64,000 nucleotides of DNA. It comes from Actinomycetales bacterium. GTDB taxonomy: Bacteria; Actinomycetota; Actinomycetes; Actinomycetales; Dermatophilaceae. Every line of letters begins with the position of its first letter. Positions within the stretch are counted from its first letter, which is position 1. The stretch is taken from positions 124,001 to 188,000 of the forward strand of contig JADJVX010000022.1 in assembly GCA_016710385.1 (NCBI GenBank), in the 5' to 3' direction. This document shows, one piece after another, positions 50,270 through 59,600 of the stretch. A model generated the notes under the pieces. The model was not told where the DNA came from, searched no databases, and saw only the letters and a program-made list of their open reading frames with translations. The translations under genes and the position numbers were made by a program.

Positions 50270-50944
50270 TCAGTCGGCGTTCGGGGCGCCGGGCGGGGAG
50301 TTGAAGTCGTCGGCGCGCTCCTGCCCACTCAGGGTGGCGATGGCGTCCATGACATCGTCGGTGAGTGCGCGGCGGGCCCGGCCCTGCGGCATACCGGAGT
50401 AGGACTCGGGGTGGATCGGGGGGCCGAAGGCGACCGACACCTTGGCCAGCCTCGGGTAGGAGGCGCCGACCGGTTGGATGTTTTCGGTGCCGCGCAGGCC
50501 CACCGGCACGACCGGCACGCCAGCGGTGAGCGCGAGCCAGGCCACGCCGGTGCGGCCGCGATAGAGCCGGCCGTCGCGCGACCGGGTGCCCTCGGGATAA
50601 ATGCCGAACGCCTTGCCCGCCCGCAGCGCGGCGAGCGCGACGTCGAGCGATTCTTGCGCCGCCCGGCTGGAGTCACGGTCGACCGGGATCGCGCCGACCC
50701 CTTCGAAGAACGCCCGCTTGGCCTGCCCGAGCACCCCGGGACCGGTGAAATAGTCGTCCTTGGCCAGGAAACTCACCTGTCGCGGCGCCACCAGCGGGAT
50801 GGCGAACGAGTCGATGAACGACAGGTGGTTGCTCGCGATGACCACACCACCCTCGCGCGGCACATTGGCCAAACCAGTGACCCGCGGTCGGTAGATGAGG
50901 TGGGTGAGCGGTTTGAGCACCAGCGACCCGACTTCGTAGATCAC
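50270..50944 (-). CDS. plsC: 1-acyl-sn-glycerol-3-phosphate acyltransferase
   Basis: 224 residues. The acyltransferase motifs are SNHLSFIDSF (H-x4-D), GAIPVDRDS, YPEGTRSRDG and VPVVPVGLRG. It makes phosphatidate from lysophosphatidate and acyl-CoA at the inner face of the membrane. The ATG makes an ATGA overlap with the dnaX terminus at 50941. A Pro/Asp tail replaces the C-terminal segment of longer relatives. Confidence 0.92.
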   Translation of the reverse strand: MIYEVGSLVLKPLTHLIYRPRVTGLANVPREGGVVIASNHLSFIDSFAIPLVAPRQVSFLAKDDYFTGPGVLGQAKRAFFEGVGAIPVDRDSSRAAQESLDVALAALRAGKAFGIYPEGTRSRDGRLYRGRTGVAWLALTAGVPVVPVGLRGTENIQPVGASYPRLAKVSVAFGPPIHPESYSGMPQGRARRALTDDVMDAIATLSGQERADDFNSPPGAPNAD

Positions 50945-53441
50945 CGCTCACCTCGGCTTCCGTCGTCGTCAAGGATGCGTCCACCGAGCAGGCGTTCGAT
51001 GACCGCTTGACCCATCTCGAGGTCGGGGGTGACGTCTTCGTCGTCGAAGCTCACCTCGGCCGCGTCGGGGCCGGTTGGGTCGTGGGTCAGGGGCGCTGCG
51101 CCTCCTGCCGGGCCGCCGGAGTCAGCTCCGGTATGCCGTGCCCCAGGGCGGTGGCGCTCCTCCAGCGAGCGTCGGGTGGCGGCCTTGGCGCGGGCGAGCT
51201 CCTCGCGCACGGCGCGGGCGGCTTGGGGTGACTCGAGCGGTCTGGACGTCGGCTCCGGGTGCGGTGTCGACGCACGGGGCGTGGATTCGACCTGTGCAGG
51301 AGCCTCCGGCGGGGCGTCGGTCGGCGCTTGTGGGACTGATGTGGGCGTCGCTGAAGGGGGGGCAGCCTGCGTGGGTGTTACCGGAGCGGGTGTCACCGGA
51401 GCGAGTGCCACCGGTGCGGGTGTCGCGGGTGCGGGTGTCTCGGGTGCGGGTGGCACTCTGCGGGGTGGCACTCTGCGCGGGCGTGCCTGGCTCGGGTTGG
51501 GCCGTTGGCGACGTGATCTGCGAGGGCTCGAGCGGCGCTGCAGCGGGTTGGTCGCGAGGAGCCGCGACGCCTTCGACGATGACGTCGAGGCCGATCTCGT
51601 CGATGAGCGCCTGGCGGACCACTTCGGCGTGGTTGCCAGCCCGGAAGGTGTTGGTGAGGCCCACCGTCGCAATACCCAGCACGAGGCGTCGGCCGTCGTA
51701 GTCGAGCACCGAGGCATGTTGCGAGACGAAGGTCCAGGTCACTCGGCGCCGGGTGAAGATGCGGCCGAGCACCTCGGGCCAGACCCGGCGGATGCCGACG
51801 ATGTCGAGATCGGGCGGCGCGGTCACGACCTCGACGGGAGGAGCAGTCGGCCGGGACACCGACGGCGGCGCGGTGGGGGTCGCAGGCTGGGGATCGGCCG
51901 GGCCAGACTCACGAGGTCCCCCTGCTGGGGGATATGCCAGGCCAGCCAGAGTCTGGGGGATATGCCGGGCCAGAGTCGTGCGGTGCCGCCGACCGGGCCG
52001 GTGCACCGACCTGCCGACCATCTGCCGCCGGTGCGTGATGCCCGGCCGCAGCCTGACCCGGAGGCGGTGCCTGACGAGATTCCGGCGCCGGCTGCCGATC
52101 CGGTGCCGGACGCGGACCCCGGGCCTGATACCCGGCCGGTGCCGGCTCGGCCGGGGACGTCGCCGGCCCGACGACCGGTCGCGGGGCCGATTCGGCGACC
52201 GCTCGGGTGAGCGTGGGCGGCATACCGGGTCGTTGGAGGGCTGCGGCGACCTCGGGCGAGTGGGCGGCCGAGCCGGTGGCCGCGAGGTCGAGGCGACGTT
52301 CGAGCCGGTCGAGCCGCGCGGCATACCCCTGCTCTCCCGATGCGGCTGGGAGCAGGACGCGGGCGCAGATCAATTCCAACTGCAGGCGCGGAGAGGTCGC
52401 GCCGGTCATCTCGGTGATGCCGGTGCTGACGATGTCAGCCGCGCGGGACAACTCGCCGGCGCCGAAACGGGACTGCTGACCGCGCATCCGGTCGAGCTGG
52501 TCTTCGGGGACGCCCCGCAACACCTGCGCCGCGCCATCGGGCACCGCGGCGACGATGATGAGGTCGCGCAGCCGCTCGAGCAGGTCCATCGCGAATCGGC
52601 GCGGGTCATGCCCCGACTCGATGACCTTGTCGATCTGGCCGAACACCGCTGCCGCGTCGCGGCCGGCGATGGCGTCGATAGTGGCATCGAGCAACTCGAC
52701 GCTGGTGAAGCCGAGCAGCGCGGCCGCGCCCTCATAGGTCAGCCCCTCGGGCCCGGAGCCGGCGATGAGCTGGTCGAGCACCGAGAGCGAGTCGCGCACC
52801 GAGCCGCCGCCGGCCCGGGTGACGAAGCCGAGCACGCCCGGCGCAACCGCAACCCCCTCCTGCGCGGCCAGCGTCTCGAGATAGACGGTGAGCTTGGCCG
52901 GCGGCACCAACCGGAAGGGGTAATGGTGGGTGCGCGAGCGGATCGTGCCGATGACCTTCTCTGGCTCGGTCGTCGCGAAGACGAACTTCACGTGCTCGGG
53001 CGGCTCTTCGACGATCTTAAGCAGGGCGTTGAAGCCCTGCGGGGTGACCATGTGGGCCTCGTCGATGATGTAGACCTTGTAACGACTCTGCGCCGGGCCA
53101 TAGGACGCACGCTCGCGCAGATCGCGGGCGTCGTCGACACCGCCATGGCTCGCGGCGTCGATCTCGATGACGTCGACACTGCCCGGGCCGCCGCGGGCGA
53201 GCGCCACACACGACTCGCAGTGCCCGCAGGGCGTCGGTGTCGGGCCCTGCTCGCAGTTGAGGCAGCGGGCGAGGATGCGCGCGCTGGTCGTCTTGCCGCA
53301 CCCGCGCGGCCCGGAAAAGAGATAGGCATGCCCGACGCGTTGCGTGCGCAGCGCCTGCATGAGCGGCTCGGTGACGTGCTCCTGCCCGATGACGTCGGCG
53401 AACGTCTCAGGTCGGTAGCGCCGGTACAGAGCGGTGGTCAC
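50941..53441 (-). CDS. dnaX: DNA polymerase III subunit gamma/tau, split by two apparent +1 frameshifts
   Basis: GTG 53441 begins the clamp-loader ATPase: FSGPRGCGKTTSARILARCL (P-loop), zinc-binding CLNCEQ...CGHCESC, IIDEAHMVT, FATTEPEK (SRC-like region), GGGSVRDSLSVLDQL. This frame is intact for about 510 residues and stops at 51909, giving a gamma-like product. The tau region continues in a second frame (VWPEVLGRIFTRRRVTWTFV) after a short DNA duplication at about 51912-51975. It passes to a third frame near 51452-51485, at two 15-base repeats. The last part has Thr-Pro-Ala repeats and ends DLEMGQAVIERLLGG at 50941. Both steps look like one extra base. They could be sequencing errors in repeats, true mutations, or a recoding signal. 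Confidence 0.85.
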
Positions 53442-53533
53442 GCCCCCCAACCTAGCGGGGAGGGACGACAGCCGGTATGCCGTCCACAGCCCCATCCGCG
53501 GCACGTCGGCGCCATCGCAGACCCGAGGGCGGG

Positions 53534-54247
53534 ATGATGGCCGGTATGCCGCCGACGCCCTCCGACCAGCCTTCTCCCGCCGGACCTGCCGCTGCAGTTG
53601 GCGCGGCAACGGGCGATGCCGTCCTGCACGCCGATGGGGTGAGCAAGCAGGTCGATGGCGCCTGGTTGCTGCACCCCACCGACCTCGTCGCCGGCCCCGG
53701 TGAGTGCGTCGTCGTCCGCGGTCCGAACGGCACCGGCAAGACCACCCTGCTGCGCATCGTCGCCGGCCTGTTGGCGCCCACGTCGGGCACGGTGACCTAT
53801 CGCGGCCGGCCGGTCGATGATCGAGACCCGGCCACCCGGGCAGCCCTGGCGGCGCTGGTGGGCGCCCCCACGGCATACCGGGATCTCACGGTGACCGACC
53901 ACCTCGTCCTCGTGGACGCGACCTGGGGAGGCGACCCCGCAGGCTGTGATGCCCGCGCCGCCGCGACCCTGGAATCACTCGAAATCGGCCATCTAGCAAC
54001 GCGATTCCCGCACGAGTTGTCCTCCGGACAACAGCAGCTCTTCCACCTGGCCCTGTTCCTGCAGCGGCCTGCTCAGGTGCTGGTCCTCGACGAGCCCGAG
54101 CAACGCCTCGACCCACACAAGCGGGCGATCCTTACCGAACTCCTCTCTGCGAGAATCGAATCCGGCAAGACCTTGGTCATCGCGACTCACGACGAGGACT
54201 TGTCCGACGCACTGGCCGATTACGTGCTGGAGTTGACCGCGTGGTGA
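53534..54247 (+). CDS. ABC transporter ATP-binding protein
   Basis: 237 residues from ATG 53534 (GAGGGCGGG just before; 53537 equally possible). P-loop GPNGTGKTTL, signature LSSGQQQL, Walker B VLVLDEPEQ with Glu, H-loop IATHDED. Closest in style to CcmA/ABC-2 exporters. It overlaps the permease gene by GTGA and is divergent from dnaX. Substrate unknown. Confidence 0.9.
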   Translation: MMAGMPPTPSDQPSPAGPAAAVGAATGDAVLHADGVSKQVDGAWLLHPTDLVAGPGECVVVRGPNGTGKTTLLRIVAGLLAPTSGTVTYRGRPVDDRDPATRAALAALVGAPTAYRDLTVTDHLVLVDATWGGDPAGCDARAAATLESLEIGHLATRFPHELSSGQQQLFHLALFLQRPAQVLVLDEPEQRLDPHKRAILTELLSARIESGKTLVIATHDEDLSDALADYVLELTAW

Positions 54248-55782
54248 CGCAGCAACGGCATCCTTCGGGGCCGCTGAGCAGCGACGCCGTCAGATTGGGT
54301 CGGGTCCGCGAGGTCTTGGCGCGTGGCGGGCAGCGCGGCTCTTGGCAGGGCGTCGGGTATGCCGTCTATGTCGCCGCTCTCTTCGGGCTCGCCTGGGGGT
54401 TGCCGTTGGCGCAACAGGCGCTGCGCGCCGTCGACCCGGGGCCATTGCGGGCCGCCGCCCAGGGGTCCTCACCGGTGGCCGTGACAGCCTGGTTTGCCGG
54501 CATCGTCGCCACGCTCGCCGCCCTGGCCTGGCTGGTCGGGCGGGTCCGCGGGCCGATCGCGCCCGATCTCAGCTACATCGATCTCGTCGTCGCGAGCCCG
54601 CTCGACCGGCTGCTGACCGTGCGGCCGTGGTGGCGGCTGGCGTTGTTCGGCAGTGTCGTCGCCGGAACGCTGCTCGGCCTGGTCCTGACCGGCGCGATGG
54701 CCTTCCTCGACCTGGCCGGCGTCGGTGTGCTCGCGGCGGGAGCCCTTGCCGGAGCGTCGGCCGGAGTCGCCGTGGCCTGGGCCTGGCTGCTCGGCCAGAC
54801 CAGCGCACGCGGGGCCGGACGCTCGCCCCTCGCGGTGCGCTCTGGCGGACAGCCGGTGAGCGCAGGCTTTGGCGCGGGACGGTCCGGCACCGGAGGGCAT
54901 CCGCTCCGCCGACTCACCGTGCCCGCCCTGCACGACCAGGCGATCACCTCACGCACCATGGGTGGCGCGGCCCTCATGGGTGACCTCCGCGGTGCCCGAC
55001 TGGCGGCGGGTGGTCGCCCGATGACCGGGCGCGCGCTGCGGCTGCGCCCGGACCGGGCCTTCCAGGTCATCGTCCGGCGCGATGTTATCGGCCTGCGCCG
55101 CAACCCAATTCGCTTGGTGACCGCCATGCTGGCGATGCTCCTCGGCAGCGGGCTGCTGTGCCTGCGCGTGGGCGGTGTCGCCGCGGCGCCGTTGTGGACC
55201 TCGCTCCTCGGCGCACTCGTGGGCTCGGCCGGCCTGCTCGGGGCCGCAGAGGGGTTGCGCCTGCAAGGCGACAACACGGGCACCCCCGCGCTGCTCGGTA
55301 TCCCGCCCCGGCACGAGGCCATCGCTCACCTCGCGCTCCCCGCCCTGCTGTATGCCGTGAACGTCACCTTCGCGGGTGGGGCGCTGGCCCTCGCCGGGTT
55401 GATCAGCCCGGAGGCTCTGCCGTGGGTCACCGCGCTCGGCGGGATCATGCTCGGACAAGCTCTCATCGGCGCCTTCCGGGGACTGGCACCCGTGCCCGTG
55501 TTCTCCCCGCGGATGGGGATCCCGGCGCTGATCGGCTGGGCCGTGGCGCCGGGCCTGTTCGCTTGGCTGGCCCTGTTGATCTGCGTCGAGCGAGCGCGGG
55601 CCGCGGTGCAGGCGGTTGTTGGCGGAGCGGCCGCCGAGCCGGCCTCTGGCGCTGCGGCACACGCCGTCGTCTCGCTGGATGCCGTCGCTGGTGCCCTGAG
55701 CCTGCTCGGAGCCCTCACGGTGGGCATGCTCGGGTGGGGATTCCACCGCCAACAGGTCCAGACCGACGCTCACCGCGGCTGA
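54244..55782 (+). CDS. polytopic membrane protein, permease partner (DUF6297-like)
   Basis: 512 residues from GTG 54244 in a GTGA overlap with the ATPase. About ten to twelve membrane helices (for example VYVAALFGLAWGLPL, LAGVGVLAAGALAGASAG, LVTAMLAMLLGSGLLC, ALSLLGALTVGMLGWGF). The pairing with an ABC ATPase beside dnaX fits the actinobacterial DUF6297 group. It would be the membrane half of the exporter; the substrate cannot be inferred. Confidence 0.82.
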   Translation: MTQQRHPSGPLSSDAVRLGRVREVLARGGQRGSWQGVGYAVYVAALFGLAWGLPLAQQALRAVDPGPLRAAAQGSSPVAVTAWFAGIVATLAALAWLVGRVRGPIAPDLSYIDLVVASPLDRLLTVRPWWRLALFGSVVAGTLLGLVLTGAMAFLDLAGVGVLAAGALAGASAGVAVAWAWLLGQTSARGAGRSPLAVRSGGQPVSAGFGAGRSGTGGHPLRRLTVPALHDQAITSRTMGGAALMGDLRGARLAAGGRPMTGRALRLRPDRAFQVIVRRDVIGLRRNPIRLVTAMLAMLLGSGLLCLRVGGVAAAPLWTSLLGALVGSAGLLGAAEGLRLQGDNTGTPALLGIPPRHEAIAHLALPALLYAVNVTFAGGALALAGLISPEALPWVTALGGIMLGQALIGAFRGLAPVPVFSPRMGIPALIGWAVAPGLFAWLALLICVERARAAVQAVVGGAAAEPASGAAAHAVVSLDAVAGALSLLGALTVGMLGWGFHRQQVQTDAHRG

Positions 55783-55874
55783 GTCGGCGTCGAGATGCGG
55801 GACCTGCCCTCGGTCCCGATCGTGGGACGCCCGCTCGCGCTAGCCCACCCACACCCCTGACCCGCCCCACCTAG

Positions 55875-56470
55875 GACGCGGTCAACCGGGTGACGGCGCC
55901 CGCCGAAACAACCAAACGCGTCAGTACGGTCCCAGAGATGAAGCCAGACCACCGGACGACACCGCCCGCGGCCTGGCTCGACCAGCCGCCCGGCCCGCCG
56001 TCTGACCCGGCCCGCGCCGACGGACGAGACCCGGCCACTGATGACGCGGTCAACCGGGTGACGACGCCCGCCGAACCCCAGGCTGACGCGTTTGGCTGCT
56101 TCCTGAGCACGAAGCAACCAAAGGCGTCAGTACGGTCCCAGAGATGAAGCCAGACCACCGGACGACACCCGACGATGACGCGGTCAACCGGGTGACGACG
56201 CCCGCCGAACCCCGGGCTGACGTGAATGGCTGCTTCCCGAGGCACGAAACAACCAAACGCGTCAGTGCGGTCCCAGGGATGAAAGCCGGACCACCCGACG
56301 ACCGCGATCGACCGAGGTGACACCGTCCGCGGGCCAGCCCGGCCCGCGCCAAACGACGCGACCCGGCCCACCTGATGACGCGGTTAACCGGCTAACGGCG
56401 CCCGCCGAACCCCCGGCTGACGCGTTTGGCTGCTTCCCGAGGCACGAAACAACCAAACGCGTCAGTACGG
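55875..56470. repeat. array of four imperfect 90-125-bp hairpin repeats
   Basis: Copies begin at about 55875, 56043, 56177 and 56377 with GACGCGGTCAACCGG and share CGCCCGCCGAA, an inverted repeat, and then TACGGTCCCAGAGATGAAG. The inverted repeat is CTGACGCGTTTGG ... CCAAACGCGTCAG. The first copy lacks the left arm. Stem arms of copy 4 are perfect (56417-56429 and 56453-56465). No believable protein frame crosses the tract. It fills the gap between the permease and the giant surface-protein gene. Confidence 0.85.
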
Positions 56471-56584
56471 GTCCGTGGTGTCAAAGGTCGACTCGGCAGG
56501 TGTCCCGGCCGACCGGGTTTGAGCCACGCTCTCCCGAGTCGGCGGCGTTGCCTCGCGGACTCGGAACCGCGCCCGGCCAACACG

Positions 56585-56622
56585 GCGACGGGGCGCCACC
56601 TGGAGAGGTGACGCCCCGTCGC
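56585..56622. terminator. strong GC-rich hairpin, first of a pair
   Basis: An 11-bp outer stem (GCGACGGGGCG with CGCCCCGTCGC) plus a 5-bp inner stem across one mismatch, 48 bases after the giant gene's stop. Likely terminator. Confidence 0.75.
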
Positions 56623-56631
56623 GGAGCTGGC

Positions 56632-56665
56632 CACACGGCATACCGGGCAGGGGGTATGCCGTGTG
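56632..56665. terminator. hairpin from an inverted GGCATACC/GGTATGCC pair
   Basis: A 13-bp perfect stem (CACACGGCATACC and its complement) with an 8-base loop lies immediately after the giant gene's stop at 56670. Same design as the hairpin at 1923-1961. Confidence 0.8.
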
Positions 56666-56669
56666 ACGG

Positions 56670-59600
56670 CTACCCGACCACGAGGATCCGGCTCATGTTG
56701 ACCGCCGCGAAGGCGTCCTTGGCCAGGCCCTGAGTGGTCTTGTTCTGGGCGTACCAGATGCTGCCGGCGACGTTCGACTGCGAGGAGGCGTACTGCAGCA
56801 TCTGCAGCAGGGTCATCGTGGTCGCGCCACCGAACGCCCCACTCCACGGCGAGATATCGAAGACCATCGTCGACAGCGACCCGGCTGGGGCACTGCGGCG
56901 CGGTTCGATCGTCGTGTAGTAGTAGTTCAGCGCCGCCGCCAGCATCTGGGCCTTGAGCATCGCGTTCATCGTGGCGCCGGAGGCATTGGCGGCCTTGATG
57001 ACGTTGAGCACGTAGGTGCCGACCTGGGCGCAGGTCGCCGTTGCCGACAGATCCTGGAACGGCGCGAACTGCCGCAGCCACGTCGTCACGTTGCACACGT
57101 TGATGTACTTCGTGCCGACGAGCGTCTTGGTGTAGGCGCCACCGGTGATGATCGCCTGGCCGTTCTTGTTGGACCAGAAGCCGATCGTGCCGTCACCGAT
57201 CCACGGCGGGCCACACACCGACACGGTCACGGCGTCGCTCTGCCCGGTCTGGGTGATCGTCGCGGTGTTGGTGTAGGAGGTGCAGCCGTTGGTGGGCACG
57301 GCATACGTGTTGCTGTAGCGGAACTGCCAGCCACCGATCGCGCCGGTCACCCCGCCGGCCGTGTTGACCGTCGTGATGCCGGTGGACCAGTTCACCGTGC
57401 CGAGCGTCTTGACCGTGGTCGATCCGGTCACCTTGTCGGTGACGGTGATGACCTTGTTGACTTCCTTGGTCATGACGTAGGTGACGCCAGCCGAGCCGGT
57501 CGCCGAACCCGAGGCGGTAAAGGCGGCGGCCTTGTCCCACGTCACGGTCGCGGTGTTGGTGCCGGTGTAGCTGGACGGCTGCCCGGTGCAGGTGTAGTTG
57601 ACCGTCCTGCTCTCGCCGGCGGCGAGGGTCAGGGTCGTCGTGCCACCGTTGACCGTGCAGGTCGGGCCGCTGATGTCGAGCGCGTCGGCGATCGACACCG
57701 TGACCGACTGCCAGTCGTTGGGGTTCTTCACCGTGATGGTGCCGGTGACCGTCCATGCCGAGTCGACATATCCGTTGGGCAGGACATCGACGGTGTAGGG
57801 CACGGAGACGCTGGTGGCGAGGGTCGCAGCCGGGCTGGTGCCCCGCTTGTCGATGGTCCACAGGTAGGTCCGGGTGAAGGACGCCGTCGCCGTCTTGCTC
57901 ACCGTGAGGTCGGCGCCGCCACAGAGCGTGGCAGTGACCGAGTCGCTCTCACCCGTCTGGTCGATCTTCGCGGTGTTGACGAAGGTCTCGCAGCTGCCCG
58001 TCTTGGCAACATGCGTCAGGGTGTAGGTGAACGGCGTGGAGTCGGCCGCGGTGAGGTAGTCCAGCGTCCACGGGGTTGCCGGGGTGTACTGGGTGTCGCT
58101 CACCGTGATCGCCTGGTCGGTCGACTGGTCGAGCGTGAGTTCCACCGGGACCGTCGTGGCAGCAGACCCCGTCGCGGTGTGAGCCGCCGCGGCGTCCCAC
58201 GTCACGGTCGCGGTGTTGGACCCGGTGTATGCCGGTTGGCTCGCGAACGTGCACGAGTAGTCCAGCGTCACCGACTGGCCACGGAGGACGACCACGGAGC
58301 TGCCGCCCGCCACCGTGCAGGCCGCGCCGCCGCCGAGACCGAGGGTGTCGGTCACCTCCGCGGTGATGTCCTGCCAGGTGTTGGGGTTGGTCACGGTGAT
58401 CGTGCCGCTCAAGGTCCAGCCCGAGTCGACATAGCCGGTCTTGGTCACCGTCACCGTGTAGGGGAAGTCGACCGAGGTGCCGCCGACGACCTTCGTGGGG
58501 ACGCCCGCCGCGAGGGACTTGTCGATGTCCCACGTGTAGAGCCGGTCATAGCTGCCCGTCGCGGTCTTGCTCACCGTGAGGTTGGCGCCCACGCAGGCCT
58601 GGACCGTGGTCGAGGCCGACGGGTCGCTCGCCGTCGCGAGGTCGATCCAGGCAGTGTTGGTGTATGCCGTGCAGGCCCCGACCGCGGTCGGGTGCTGGGT
58701 CACCGAGTAGGTGAACGTCACCGGGGTGCCGGCCGCGTTCCAGTCGGCGGTGCCCAGCGAGGTTGACGCCCCGGGGACGGTCTTGTCGTCGAGCACGGTG
58801 ACGCTCTTGTCGACCGACGTGGCCTCGGTGAAGACCACCGGCGCAGCGCTCGAGGTGACAGCGGCAGTCGAAACAGTGCCCGACGTGACCGTCGCGGTCG
58901 CCGTGTTCGTGCCTGCGGAGTAGGACGACGGCATACCGGTCAGGGTGCAGGTGTAGTCGCGCGAGGCGGACCCACCAGCCGGGACGATCACGCCCGCGCC
59001 GTCGGTGACGGTGCACACTGCGCCACCGCCGACGTTGGGGACGTCGGTGATGTCGACGGTGACCGGCTGGAAGTCGTTGGGGTTGGTCACCGTGATGGTG
59101 CCGCCCATCGACCAGGCCGAGTCGACCGGGGCGCCCGGGATGGCCGCCACGGTGTAGCTGAACACCGCGTCGCCAGCCGGAGTGGTCTGCACCTGGGTCT
59201 CCGCGGCCGACTTGGTGATCGTCCACGGGTAGGTCCGGGTGAAGGTGCCGGCCGCCGTCTTGCTCACCGTGACATCGGCGCCGACGCAGACCTCAGTGGA
59301 CGCGGTCGCGCTGCGTCCCGGGATCTCGGTGATGCTCGCGGTGTTTTCGTATGCCGTGCACGTCCCCGCCACGCCGCCGAACTGCGCGGAGTAGGTCGGG
59401 AAGGTGTGCGGGCCATCGGCCCAGGTGGCCGTGCCGAGGGTGACCGTCGGCTGGCCGGCCGGGGTGTCGGTCACCGTGATGGTGTCGTTCACCGCGGTCT
59501 GGGTCAGCGCCACGTCGGCCGTGCCGGACGCCGTGCCGGTCGGGGTGGCCGCAGCCGCCGCGTCCCACGTCGCCGTCGCGGTGTTGGTGCCGGTGTAGTC

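Noticed and set aside
51909..53441. Classical -1 programmed frameshift in dnaX as in Escherichia coli
   Set aside because: There is no A-rich slippery site, and the frame changes needed are +1 twice, far from each other.
55871..56371. Minus-strand frame of 166 codons across the hairpin array
   Set aside because: Its repeated peptide follows only from the DNA repeats, the frame shifts between copies, and no ribosome site or homology pattern is seen.
55875..56470. CRISPR array
   Set aside because: Units are 90-125 bases, imperfect and irregularly spaced, each with a long internal hairpin; no cas gene is near.
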